Source of the DNA: Liquidambar formosana
Taxonomy: Eukaryota; Streptophyta; Magnoliopsida; Saxifragales; Altingiaceae
NCBI GenBank assembly: GCA_039720395.1
Contig: CM077822.1
Span: forward strand, 21,349,267 to 21,413,266
DNA: 64,000 nucleotides
Reading direction: 5' to 3'
Shown here piece by piece: positions 46,718 through 58,466 of this stretch (position 1 is the first letter of the stretch; every line of letters starts with the position of its first letter). The position numbers were made by a program, and so were the translations under genes. Under the pieces are notes generated by a model. That model did not search any database. It was not told the origin of the DNA and saw nothing but the letters and a program-made list of their open reading frames with translations.

Positions 46718-47470
46718 CTTTATAAACAATAGTCTAGTGGAATCTGAACCTATCACAACTTTATGAGATAGTCATTCACAGCTTTCTCTATTCTTATCTC
46801 ATAGCATCTCTAAGAGATCTAGTTATTCAACCCTCTTGATCGACTCTTTTAGCTAACTAAATCATTTTTTTCATTATTCAAGGGATTAGTTAATTTATAT
46901 ATTATCATTTTGGCTAGTTACATTTAGTTAGCAAATATTGCCACTACATAAAATATTTTAAGACCCCACGTAGTTTACTCTTTTTGAGGTTTCTACTTAA
47001 TTTACACTTTTTTAAGGTTTTATAAAAAATATAAAAGATTTTTATGAAAATTAATCGCGTCATCTACTAAAAAACATAATTCAGAACAATCTTTTTAAAA
47101 GAGTATTCTATTGACTATTGTCCCCATAGTCTCTTTGATGCATGGGTAAAATTAATCAGATTATGGGAGATTATGAACCCAGAACAATAGCCTCGTACAG
47201 AGTTTGAAGTCTTCTCTCTCCTTGCTGTGATCTTTTATCTCCTCTGTTGGGCAATATGGTCAATTCATTATAAAATAGCGTGGAAGCAAAGTTTGTGTGT
47301 TTGGCAATAACGCTAGCCTCCATAAAACCTTGGACTTCATAGATTTGCAGAGGAAATTTGAATGAACAAAGCGTTTGGTTCTGATGGGCAGGAAATGTCA
47401 AATTTTAGCGTAGAGGAATGAGCGGTTAAACTTCATTTTACAATACACATATACAGGGGTGAAAAATGAA

Positions 47471-47989
47471 TTAAGGGCTGTGCTAGTATGATAGACTGTA
47501 AAAGCAAAGACAGTCAAATTATGATCATAAGTGGATTTTAATCTACTTTAAAAAAAAAAATTATCATTTATTATTTAATCTACATTGACTTGGGCATTGG
47601 GGCTGAACATGAAACTCCTTTAGAGAAAAAGAAAACACTTTCATAATAACTTATTATTGCTTTTGTAATGATAGACAAGTGTCAACAGAAAAAGTGAGAC
47701 TCACATGCTGGCAATGTGTCCTCCTGACCATGTGTTCTAAACTTCTAATGTTTCTGTGTCCAATCCTAATCGGTCACAGTAGGAGATTAATTGAGAACAA
47801 GGTCGGCATTAGGCTTCTTATTCTATTGGTCATTTGTAATGTATCAAATGCTAGGCCCAGTCCAGCTTGTTGCCACCCATAATCTGAAAGTATCCCATTA
47901 ATCCTGTATAATTAGGATTTTTAAAATTGTCTAATTAAGAAAGGGTCACCTCCACTCCACCTACTTGTGCAAGCCTGGACATGGGTGGT
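47471..47989. other. Junction between units B and C
   Basis: No gene or clear element. The ORF at 47679-47882 has no recognisable domain. Homology to the window start begins at about 47990 ('agagaatttctaaacaagg'). Confidence 0.5.
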
Positions 47990-49890
47990 CAGTTTAGAGA
48001 ATTTCTAAACAAGGGGACCTTCTATTGCTTGTTTTTTTCCTCTTATTTTTTTTCTCCGGCTAAACTACTATACAAAAATGTGTTCAAAGTTCTGGATTTT
48101 TTTTTGTTTTTTTCGTGGTTTTTCAGTCTTTTTGATGCCGACAAGCACCTCTTTTGTAGCTTTTTCTTTTCTTCGGTCCAACTTTTGTAGCTGTGTTTGC
48201 CAAAGATCGAGGACTCTATTTTTCTCTTCAAGCTTGTTGAAAAATAGAGGTCTAGAGGGAGACACATTTCTTTTGTATTTTATCAATTTCTGAATGAATT
48301 TTTCCTTTGGCTTTTCTCATTCTAGAAAGCAGCCAAGTGGATTTACCAAAACAAACAAAAAGGTTTGATTGTTAAGATCATGATCTCTTATGTGAACTGG
48401 CACCAATATTTTGTGAGGAGGTGGGAAGTCCCATCATCCAAATATGAAGTACTGGTTGGGGGAAAAGGTTTTGTCTTCTATTCTACTAGATGACGAGGCA
48501 AGGCATCAATCTTCTTTTTCCTTCCAGTCCTTCTTCTAAAATAGTTGAATAAATTAAATGAAATTAAAGTAAAAATAATTACTAAAGAGTTAACCAAATG
48601 GTATTGAATTAAAGCACTCCCAACCCTTCCCAAGTTTTATACTTTATCCCACACCGCCTGTGTGCGGACAAGTCGCCACACCTCTGAGACTGTGACCAAA
48701 AAATTTAGAAGAATAAATAAATAGAAAAGACCCATGAGATGTTTTATACTCCCTTCGTTTCTATATAAGTGAAAGGGAGAAGCCATGGCCACAATAAGTT
48801 CTGCCATATATAACACCTTTGCTGTTAACTACTCTAGCACCCAACAGGATTACCATGAAGGCTTTGACTTTAACCCTATGTTTGGTTGGGAGGAAAAGAG
48901 GAGGGAAGGAAAGGGGAGGGATAGAGATAATTGGGGGTGTTTGGTAGAAGGGAAAGGGAAAAGGATGGAAAGGGGAGGGAGGGTTGGAAATCCCTCCTTT
49001 TCACTTTTTCTAATCCCCCAATTTTGAGGGGATGAGAGGGAAAAGGGATCTTGTGGTTAAAATGACACATTTATCCCTATGCCCATAATAATTCATCTAC
49101 CACTACTATAAATGTGAGGGCAAAATAGTAAAATTAGTGTTTATTATTTCCCTTATTTCCTTCATAACAAACACACAGGAAGAAAGGAAACTATCTTTCC
49201 ATCCATCTTACATCCATCCAACCAAACAAATAGGAAGGAAAAAAAGTCTCATTCCCCAAGGGAAATCCATCCTCTCTACCTTTCCTTCCTCCCACTTGTC
49301 CATCCTCCTAACCAAACATAGCATAAGGGTAAATTTGTCCATCAAGGAGTTGAGATTTTAAGTTGCTATGGAAGAAACAAAAATTACTGCCCTTGAATTT
49401 TGATTCTCATTTGTGAATATAAACATTATTTTTTGAAATTTTCTATTAGTGATGATGGATTTATAACTTTAATATTATGTGAGATACATTATGATTATTT
49501 AATTTCCATTTAGATGAGCAGCTCATATATTGTTGCATTATGACTACATTAATTTTGAAAGATGGGATATTTATCAAATTTATTTGTTTTAAGAGAGCAC
49601 GCGTCCAAAAGTCACGTTTTGTCACTTGAGCTTACATGTTGACCTGATGAATTATGTGTCACCATTAACATACCAAAAATGTCCAAAATGGAAGGAGATG
49701 TCATTGGGAGAATACAAGGGCATCCTTCTTGTAGCCATTACCTATTTAAGAATTTTGAATGTTGATCCCACCCTTCATTTTACATTTGATATATATTAAT
49801 GCATAGAAACATAATTAAAAATATAGTGTAAAAATTTGTTACGACTTAAATATGAGGTCTGCAGCGAAAATTTATTGTAATTAAATAATT
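47990..49890. repeat. Upstream segmental-duplication block, copy C
   Basis: Near-identical to 1-1920, including the MITE at 48876-49321. Similarity ends at 'taattaaataattaa', where unit C continues with a T-run and unrelated DNA. Confidence 0.88.
48876..49321. mobile_element. MITE-like inverted-repeat element, copy C
   Basis: Orthologous to 889-1350. A few small deletions relative to copy A include one repeat of gggaggagg. Confidence 0.6.
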
Positions 49891-50075
49891 AAGATTTTTT
49901 TTTTTTTTTCTTTTGGGTACATTAATCCCCAAGAACATGGTTTAGATTATTGCTCACTTTGCATCAATTAATGCTTAGGACAATCTCAATTGATGGCTAG
50001 CCCCAAAATGGAGTGATAAGTCAAACTTAAGATTAAAATATGAGTCTTGAGAATCACTAGTCCACTTAGTTAGTT

Positions 50076-50237
50076 GGGTAATGCTATCTTGCCCCACACT
50101 TTGTCCTACTATGTGCATTTAAGAGGGTTTCAATTTTTAGGATTTAATTATATCAGTGAATCTCACAATTTTACCCTCCTAAATGTACATAGTAGGACAA
50201 AGTATGGGGTAAAATATGGAGCAAAGTAGCATTACCC
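50076..50237. mobile_element. Small MITE
   Basis: The ends GGGTAATGCTATCTTGCCCC and (minus strand) GGGTAATGCTACTTTGCTCC are inverted, and TTTGTCCTACTATGT appears on both arms. 162 bases, non-coding. TSD not resolved. Confidence 0.75.
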
Positions 50238-50550
50238 TAGCTAGAATGATAGAAAATGATTGTGACAATCATTGCAACTTCCATAATTAACGTTTTCTTT
50301 ATTCATCATTAATTTGGAAAAATGAGGATTCATTGTCAGTTGAAGCTTACACATGACATTACTGGTCCTCCAAATTCATGGTGAACAAGGGGTTGCGATG
50401 GCTGCGATGCTTTTATTTTTTAACATACATATTTTTCAATAGCTAATCCTCTTTGACTCTTTATTTTGCTCTCCTAAAATTTACTAGGAGTGGGGAAGAT
50501 ATGCATGATACATTTGCATAAGGTAATAGTTTTAATTTAAGATGGGTAAT

Positions 50551-52432
50551 TGATGCAGCGGAAAATACACGGTCGAGATTAGCTTCCACAAATCTGTTGA
50601 TTGTCACAAGAACAATGCCAAATAGTAGGCAACCACAATCAATATTCTCTCAAGAACACGAAAGTAGGAAAATAAAGGAGAACTCTCTCTCTCAATATTA
50701 TTAATCAAAATAATCAAAGTCTGAATTAAACTGTTTGCCATAAGGCTTACATCTCCTTATGTAGAGAACTAATAAGAAAACCTAGTTCTACTAGAACAAG
50801 CAAATATTAACTACCTAGGAAACTAATTAAATTAAAAGCAATAATTAAATAATAATAATTAAGACTCCTAAAATATCTAAATAAACTAGAATCCCGATTC
50901 AGCAGCAAGAGTACGTCCAACAGCCTGTGGCGCGTACGCTGGTGCAATCTACATCATTCTCCCTTGTTTGAAGAGAATTCGCCCACTAATTCGCAGCCTC
51001 ATCCTCGGAGTTATCTTCATGATAATGAACCAAGTGCTTGACATCGAACAAACTATGAGTACGGATACTACCACCACACTTGCAGCTACTGATATCGCGG
51101 ATGAAGTGCTTGATCCGCAATGGTTCAGTTGCACAAAAGTGATCATTCCACACCTTGCATCATTCTCCCTATTCTCCCCTATTTGGAGAGAGTTCGTCCT
51201 CGAACTTTGTGGGTTGGCTTCACAGAAATATTGATGTCGACCAATCCACCTGAATAAATACTTGGATGACTTTCTTTATCTCAATCGTCTTCCAAATTTA
51301 TTTTCCCAAAATTTCATGACAAAAAAAAAAAAAAAAAAAAATTTCTTTGCACCCCTTCATCTCATTCAAAATCTTCAGCAATAGAGCATTGACAACACAA
51401 CAAATATTGTCAACTCTAATAAAATCATAATGCTTCAACTCTTCAACGACCAAAATTTCATCCTTTTGAAAATCACCAAGTAGTTTAACACGACAATAAA
51501 AATTATTACTTGAACAATTTTTATTAAGTGTCTCACAGGTTATAGCCTCCTCTTGCCCTTCCAAATTTTCAATAATATTTGGCTCAATATCATCATCATC
51601 ATCATACTCATCAAAAATAGGTGGAGAATTAAAATCAACTAATTTTTCAGATTTATCATCACCAAAATTATTAAAAGAAAAATTTCCCATGAATTCAAAA
51701 TTCTTACTTCCTTCAACTTCATTCAAATCTTCATTCTCTACAATAACATTCTCAACACAAACATCCTCAACCAAAACATCCTCAACACTCTCTTTGTCCA
51801 TAGAACGCGGAGATGGAGATCGACGACTATGATGCCACTCAAGACGATAACTCTTGAATAGGGCTCGTATCTCATCTTTGATTTCTTGTTTAATTCGGGC
51901 CATGTTCTCACAATAATACACATCCTCCAGATTGGCTTCACGGCCTCTGGTACGTCTTCCTCCTCGTCTTGGCATGACGGCAAGAATAAACTGGGCTCTG
52001 ATACCAACTGATACAACGAAAAATACGCGGTCAAGACTAGATCACCAAATTAATCAACAAGCTTCTACAAATCTGTTGATTGTCGCAAGAACAATGCCAG
52101 ATAGTAGGCAACCACAATCAATATTCTCTCAAGAACACGAAAGTATGAAAATAAAGGAGAACTCTCTCTCTCAATATTATTAATCAAAATAATCAAAGTC
52201 TGAATTAAACTGTTTGCCATAAGGCTTACATCTCCTTATATAGAGAACTAATAAGAAAACCTAGTTCTACTAGAACAAGCAAATATTAACTATCTAAGAA
52301 ACTAATTAAATTAAAAGCAATAATTAAATAATAATAATTAAGACTCCTAAAATATCTAAATAAACTAAAATCCCGATTTAGCAGCAATATGTCCAACAGC
52401 CTGTGGTGCGTACGCCGATACAATCTGCATCA
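50551..52432 (-). mobile_element. Short non-autonomous LTR retrotransposon with a gag-like ORF
   Basis: Direct LTRs at 50551-50956 and 52009-52432 start TGAT and end ATCA. The element runs on the minus strand: next to the right LTR is ctctgatacca, the complement of the TGGTATCAGAG primer-binding site, and next to the left LTR is the pyrimidine complement (ttctccctt) of a polypurine tract. The flanks gtaat and ataat give a 5 bp TSD with one mismatch. Only one long ORF is inside (51298-51975); protease, reverse transcriptase and integrase are absent, so it would depend on a larger Ty3/gypsy-type relative. It lies between the duplicated upstream block and the TNL3 TIR exon. Confidence 0.88.
51298..51975 (-). 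CDS. Gag-like ORF of the non-autonomous LTR element
   Basis: 225 codons starting MPRRGGRRTRGRE, placed just after the primer-binding site. The Arg/Gly-rich start, an RRSPSPRS segment and an acidic FDEYDDDDDIEPN stretch resemble the N-terminal leader or gag region of some plant Ty3/gypsy elements (recognised by style, not by a domain). No zinc knuckle is visible. The C-terminal Phe run comes from a T-tract (A-tract on the + strand), so the end of the frame may be altered. Probably structural or vestigial. Confidence 0.5.
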   Translation of the reverse strand: MPRRGGRRTRGREANLEDVYYCENMARIKQEIKDEIRALFKSYRLEWHHSRRSPSPRSMDKESVEDVLVEDVCVENVIVENEDLNEVEGSKNFEFMGNFSFNNFGDDKSEKLVDFNSPPIFDEYDDDDDIEPNIIENLEGQEEAITCETLNKNCSSNNFYCRVKLLGDFQKDEILVVEELKHYDFIRVDNICCVVNALLLKILNEMKGCKEIFFFFFFCHEILGK

Positions 52433-53564
52433 ATAATGCTATAGGATCTCCCTTAACAGTCCCATAAGAGAATTCACCATAATATGGCGTGAAGACAGTA
52501 GTGGGACCCAATAATTCTATTCCCAATATGTTTTCATGCCACATCATAAAAGACTCTTGTGAGAGCTTTTAAGGGAGGTCTGAAAGTATTTCCCCACTTT
52601 CCCTTTCAAGATAGCCTTATGGTATTAATGGAGGTGGCATGAAATCAACGACAGTGATGATTACATCATTAGAATGACATTTTTTTAAAAAAAAATTTTA
52701 ACAAAAAAAAAAAGGGCTTCAAGCATTATCAAGCAACCTAGCATTCTACCTAAGTTAGCATCTTAAGTGCTTCCAATCCTATGCTATAGAATCTGAATAT
52801 TATTTAAAAGAAAAAAAGGAAGAGTACAATAGAGAAAAAATAAAACAAGATAGTTTGGTCTTAGTGGCTTATATGAGCCACATTCCATCTTACAACAAAC
52901 TAAGTGAATGAAAAAGTGAAGGAGCTAATTAGCAATCAATGAATAAATCTATAAAAATGTAAAATTCCACCTCTTTATGATTTAGATATAAAAGAAAGGA
53001 ATCCTAAACCACTAGAGAGGGGTGAAGCTAGAAAACCACCTTAGGTGAGGCAAGTTATTACAACTTATTATGTTTTAGTGATCACTTTTCAACTTAATAC
53101 CATATAAAGGACAATATTTGTCAACTTATTACAAATTGACTGTATACATACTTCAAAATGACTATTAATGTCTTTTATTTGGTATTAAGTTAGGAAGTGG
53201 TCATCAAAAGATCAAAATATTAAGATTTTTTTTTGTTGGGAATTTTCGCCCCACCTACTAAGGTGTTGGCTTCGCCCCTGCCACCAGATAAGATTGGACC
53301 AAGAAATATTTTTTCTTAGAATGACAATTAATAATATCATTTTTTATTTTTATTTTATTTTATTTTTTTTGTGGATTCAAAGTAGAAGATCATACAACCC
53401 TACACTTTATCCCACAAAGTAGACATAATCACAAATGATATATACTCGGACATGACATAATTCCTTTTTAAAATTCATTGTTAGACATGTCCATGGTGTC
53501 GAATTGTCAATGATATATATTTACTATATGACCTTAGATCTCCTTAATTGTAAGGCAGAGTTAT
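52433..53564. other. Unit C-specific intergenic DNA
   Basis: AT-rich, with no supported gene. The segment 53035-53280 (gtgaggcaagttattacaactta...) has an inverted-repeat look, with atttggtattaagttaggaagtggtcatc mirroring gatcacttttcaacttaatacc, so it may be another degraded foldback element. Confidence 0.5.
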
Positions 53565-55053
53565 ACGCACTACAAAAATATTCACTATTGCCGGCTATTT
53601 TTCACCGGCTGCTTTTCTCTGGCCGGCAAAAATGGGTTTCCCGGCTTATTTTACAGCCGGCACACAGCTACACGTGATTTCATTTACTTACCAAAAAAGA
53701 AAAAAAGAAAAAAAAAAAGGGGGGAAAGTGAAAACAAGTAACGCCAATAGCCCTTCTCCCTCATATCTGATCTGATTTGATCTCTCTTCTCTCTCACCTT
53801 CGATCAGATCAGAAATGGGTTAGATCTCACCTCTCAGATCTGATCTCTCTTCTTTCTCACCCTCGATCTCATCTCTCTTCTCTCACATCCTCAATCTTAT
53901 CTCGGAAGTGTTGGAAATCGGAAGTGTTTTGCTTCGGACTCTAAATCTCACATCTCTCATAGCGATGATGAAGCTCATCTGGTAAAGCTTAAGGTGAGAT
54001 TTTCAGCTATGCATGAACGATTTTGACTTAATTTTGTGGTCTGATTTTCTGCTATAAGGTGAGATTTACCAAACGGGCCCTTAGAGTTTGATATTGTGTG
54101 TTCGGTGGTTGATTCTGTGCTGATGTTGTTATAGGGGTGGGAAGCAGGCGAATGGCCTGGGAAAGAGAAGCAAGGGAGCAAAGGATATGTGAGAGTCGAA
54201 AACAAACAGGACACATCAGGTTTGAAATGTTTCTTAAACTTTTTTTTTTTTTGGTTGAAATGTTTGCATATTTTCGTGGGGTAATGAAGCTCAAGGTGAG
54301 ATCCTCCCTCTATATTAATTGAATTTGATATTTGAATTTACATAAACCCTAGAAGTTGAATTTACAGGTGAGTCTCTAATAATTCATGGTTTTTATTCCG
54401 AAATCTTTGTCATTGTTAATTTGATATCTAGTTGTGTGTGTGTGTGAGATTTTTAGTTAATTTTTGTGTTCGAATTTCAAGCTTTTTGTTGCCATTCTCA
54501 GAAATTAGAAGTGCATCTTCTCTCTTGGTCTGTTGTCTGTGCTATAATTTCAAGCCTTTTGTTTTCAATTTGAATTTTGTTGAGTTTTTTTGTTTTGATT
54601 TCATGCTCTGCTTTTCTGAAATTGATTTTGTTTTGTAAATTCTTTCTACTGAATGAAGCTGGAAGTGATCGAATCAACTGTTTTACTAGATTGGATGATA
54701 GGCTTCTTTCATTAACAGTTAGTGGTAATGTTTGAACACCAACTGTTTGTTTAAATGCCTTGGGACCATGATTTTGCAGGGACGGGGGGGTTAGGTTTTA
54801 GAAGATTGGTGGATATGAACAAAGCTCGTTTGAGGAAATGGCTGTGACAATTTGCAATAGAAAAAGATGCTTTATGGAGGAAAGTGGTAGCATGGAAATT
54901 CTGGTGAAGCAAATTGGTCAGCTTGTGTTTAATCTTTTATTAGTTCTTTTAAGAATGGACTCTCAAGTATGTTCACTTGTTGTTTATCATGTAGGCTTTA
55001 TGAATCTTCATACCTATGTTATTTACCTATTTATTTTTCCCCAAATTTTTCAG

Positions 55054-55108
55054 CAAACTTGTCAAAAGAATCAGTTAAATTACTCAATAGATGTGGATAA
55101 ACCTGAAG
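55054..55108 (+). pseudogene. Exon-like fragment inside the CACTA element
   Basis: Flanked by tttttcag and an AAG|GTGAGT donor. One frame reads QTCQKNQLNYSIDVDKPEG. Source gene not recognised. The phrase aatagatgtggataaa recurs near 55290. Confidence 0.35.
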
Positions 55109-56288
55109 GTGAGTTTATTTTATTTTTACTTTCTAATTTCGGTTGAGGTCCCTCCTTTTGCTATTTTATCATGTAATACTTTTGGAAGATCCCTTGACTA
55201 CTGAACAGGAAGGAAAGGAGAGACTATTAGAAGAGGTAAGTCATAAGTGGATCACTTAATGTAGTTTAATATTTTGAAGCTAGTTGACTCAATAGATGTG
55301 GATAAATATGAACTGTTTTCTGTTTCATCTATTAAGTTGCGATTATCATTTCAAATATGAAAATTATTAGAAAGATGTGTCATACATAATTGATAATGAT
55401 TTTTAATTCAGTTTTGATATACATGTGTAAATGATATACTTATATGATAATGATGTTTTAATTCAGTTTTGCTGCTCTTTTGTTATGTTATTTTTTACCT
55501 TGTTTTGGTGTGGAAGCTCATTTTTGAAAACACAAATTGTAAGACTCAGAACTTCAGTTAGCAGCAATTGCCATGGCCATGCCATAATTTTTTCAAAAAG
55601 TTGTAGTCTTACAAAAACATAAGTTTAGAGTCTTAATGGGGTAGCCTTAATGGATACTACCATTTCAGTTTTAGATGCTTAACATTCATAGAACTCTGTT
55701 CAAAATTGCAGAGTTCTCTGTTTTTGTTTTAAGTTAATGTGCATTCATACCTTGGTTTGCAATCATTTTATACATATGTTTGTGCTAGTTTTATGTGTGA
55801 ATATGGTTTTGGTACTATCGTATTTTGATTGCAAGGTCGATGCAACCTAGTTGATGATGCGTGATGTGGGTAATGGGTTTCAGATGTTTAAGGCTAAGTG
55901 AAGGTGTTTATAATTGTTTTAGCACTAAGATAAAAAAAAAAAAAAAATTTGTATTGACTGTTTATTTTGAACTGGATTATTGCAATCAGGTGGGAATACA
56001 TTTATATGTTTATTTTGGCCTCTTTATAATAGCATTTTCCCCTTTCTTTTCATGCCAACAGTCATCTTTGTTTCCTTTAAAAATGGATTAGAACTTATCT
56101 AATCCCATTGAGTGGTTTGGTAGCATTTAATGTTGGGGCATGTGCACAAGGTCTCTCTGCCCCAGATAAGTGTAGAAGAAAACACATACAGACTTGAACC
56201 TTGGTATATTTTGCAACATCCTTGTATCTAAAATTGGAAACATATTACATATGTTCTCTAATAGTTTGAATTTTCCTGCTCATGGCAG

Positions 56289-56339
56289 AGGTTCTCAATT
56301 CAGCTGAAGCAAAAAGTACTGAGGGTTCTGTTAACAGAG
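56289..56339 (+). pseudogene. Captured remorin exon fragment 1
   Basis: After ggcag the frame reads VLNSAEAKSTEGSVNR and exits at a GAG|GTAATGG donor. Joined to the next fragment it restores VNRDAVLARVE, the normal entry to the remorin C-terminal domain. Confidence 0.7.
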
Positions 56340-56417
56340 GTAATGGTTTATTACATTTTATGATTGTACGCAGCTTAATAATTATTAAAGTACATAACTT
56401 CCCCCTATTTTCTTCAG

Positions 56418-56505
56418 ATGCTGTGCTTGCACGAGTTGAAACAGAGAAGAGGACATCACTAATCAGAGCATGGGAGGAAAGTGAGAAGTCTATAGCAGAG
56501 AACAG
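56418..56505 (+). pseudogene. Captured remorin exon fragment 2
   Basis: Between ttcttcag and AACAG|GTAAGA it encodes DAVLARVETEKRTSLIRAWE followed by ESEKSIAENR, the conserved start of the remorin C-terminal coiled-coil domain (usual form ARVETEKR.SLIKAWEESEK.KAENK). The following exon-like piece after ttgcag (57137) gives RLKTRECRVEWIML and stops, which does not match remorin, so the domain is truncated. Remorins are plasma-membrane nanodomain scaffolds with roles in plant-microbe interaction; this copy is unlikely to be functional. Confidence 0.82.
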
Positions 56506-57925
56506 GTAAGAACTTTCTTAAGTATGATTAGCATTTAGAACACTGATGTGGTAAATAGTTTGTTCCCTCAGCTAGTTGTCGATTCATTTGACATCCTACT
56601 TGTTAAGATTTTCTTTTGCATGACTCTTACGTGATGTATCGTGGTTGTTCTTTCTCAATTTCTTGCTTCATGTCACTATTCCATATGAATCTTCAAAAGG
56701 TGGAAAAAAGAGTTCTTTTCATTGAAAAATGAGTTCTGTGAGCATATATACAGTTGAGAATTCTGTATTTTTTGATTTTTTGCCTTCATTATTCATGAGC
56801 TTCAGGAAATACCCAGATGAGATTCCTAATATATGTGTAATCTATTAGGAAAGGTTTTGAATTTTAATGGACTAATATGTTTGAGAGTTGGTTGGTTTTT
56901 TGCTGTTTCAATTTTGTTGGGTTTTCCCCCCCTTTTTCTTCATGAGGTTTTAGAGATACTAGATAAAATCACTACTTATTTGCTCTTACTCGTGCTAATT
57001 CTCCAATTATGTATTTTTTGATTTATTGCCATTGCCATGGATGTATAGGTTTCATTTCACATTTAGATATATATTGGTTCCTACTTCTATTTATTTTTGT
57101 CATTTGTTTATTTTTCTATCATTCTTTTTTTGCAGGTTGAAAACAAGAGAGTGCAGAGTTGAATGGATCATGCTTTAAACAAATAATTTTGTAATTGGAA
57201 TTAAAAAATCTAGATGCCGCATGTTGCATTTGGTTGTTTTGGGTCCTTTTGTGATTGGAATTAATATGTTATATTTTGTTGATTGTGGGTCCTTTAGTGA
57301 TATGGAACAGATTTTGGTGCCAAATAAATATAAGAGTGTTATTTGTTATTTGGTGCATGAAGAGATTTATATTTTGGAACAGGTGGCTCTAATGAACAGA
57401 TGGTCTGAAAAGAGCTTTTGTTATAATTGAACACTCGTCATAAATCAAATTGCAAAGCCTGTTGGTCTGCCCCCATAAGGGTTATATGATTTTTTATTAT
57501 TTATAAGAGCGTATGCCAGCTGTTTCAGCCTTGTTATTGCCGCCTGTTGTATCTGCTGGCAATGGCCAGCATTCCCGGCTGTAGACTTACATGCCAGCAA
57601 AGGATTTGCCGACCGCGGATTGGACGGCTGATATCATAACAGCCGGCAAAATTTTTTGGGGCTGAAATTCATGCATTTAACGGCTGTTTAATCAGCCGGC
57701 AAGTCCCCATATTTTTGTAGTGACGTCAATCCTATATGATATAGTCTACGTTTTGAAATGACCACCAGACCAATACGTAACAAGAATAGTCGATTTGATA
57801 TAGTCTAATATAGTCTATGTTCAATACTCATAATTATTTCGATTACAATGCCGTAAAATGACAAGAGAAAAGACCAAAAAATGAAAGACAAGAGAAAAGA
57901 CCAAAAAATGAAAGAGGAAAAAAAA

Positions 57926-58168
57926 TGGTAAATCACAAGAAATCCTCCTAATATTTAGTCTTTTTTTACATAAACTCTTAAAGAAAAAATCAAAGCAATG
58001 TCATTTCTTGGTTAGATTTCAAGTGAAAAATGGAGTAGGAATTAGGTGACAAGACACTATAATGAGTGAATATTGAACACATGAGAGGGATATAGTGTTT
58101 TTTAGTTTTTTTTTTCCATCTAGTTTCTACTCAATTTTTCATCCTGAGTGGTTTTTAGTAATTTATCC

Positions 58169-58170
<2 letters not shown>
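57926..58170. mobile_element. Foldback MITE related to 32902-33446
   Basis: Left ggtaaatcacaagaaatcc, then aaagaaaaaatcaaagcaatgtc and gacactataatgagtgaatattgaacac, matching the left arm of the element at 32902. The right end (catctagtttctactcaatttttcatcc) is the complement. A long A-run follows. Confidence 0.6.
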
Positions 58171-58212
<42 letters not shown>

Positions 58213-58362
58213 AAGAAGAAGAAGAAGAAAGATCAAACCTCCAAATTATGAGAATTGGAAAAGAAATGGAGATTGCATCGCGAAACTTTTCTCACTGAAA
58301 GAAGTAAATATTAAATCCTACCCAAGCTCTTCCGCAGAACCAATTGTAGTGTGACCAAATCC

Positions 58363-58466
58363 CAACACATTTCCACGATAATGACATTAAACAACCACCC
58401 AACCACGTGCACCTCAACACATTTCCGCGATAACGACGTAAAACAACCACCCAGCCACGTGCAGAG
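58363..58466 (+). promoter_or_regulatory. 52 bp tandem duplication carrying two G-boxes
   Basis: Two adjacent 52-base units (58363-58414, 58415-58466) each contain CAACACATTTCC, ACAACCACCCA and CCACGTGC. The CACGTG cores (58404-58409, 58456-58461) are G-boxes, bound by bHLH and bZIP factors in plants. They lie about 950-1000 bases before the TNL3 ATG and have no counterpart before TNL1 or TNL2. Regulatory function is inferred. Confidence 0.6.

Larger units (their letters stand above)
41480..47470. repeat. Downstream duplicated block, copy B
   Basis: Colinear with 12530-17470. It includes the same MITE (43932-44224) and TTCCATAACCCA cluster (45708-45905). Unit B additions include about 45150-45400, where attatattctcttcaca..aaatttctctg..accaaaa is repeated three to four times, and a TRIM element. 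Short ORFs are not conserved in frame between the copies, so no gene is called. Confidence 0.7.
53568..57722 (+). mobile_element. CACTA (CMC/EnSpm) element carrying captured gene pieces
   Basis: Begins CACTACAAAAATA and ends TATTTTTGTAGTG, a perfect 13 bp inverted terminus, with a 3 bp TSD acg (53565-53567, 57723-57725). Both subterminal regions carry many GCCGGC/CCGGCT motifs, the usual transposase-binding-type repeats. At 4155 bases it has no TNP2-like transposase. Instead it contains exon-like pieces with GT-AG borders, two of which encode part of a remorin domain (56289-56339, 56418-56505). CACTA elements often transduplicate host gene fragments (family knowledge). Confidence 0.93.

Noticed and set aside
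54838..55146. 102-codon ORF in the CACTA element
   Set aside because: Crosses an apparent acceptor (55053) and donor (55108) and has no recognisable domain; likely intron read-through around a captured exon.
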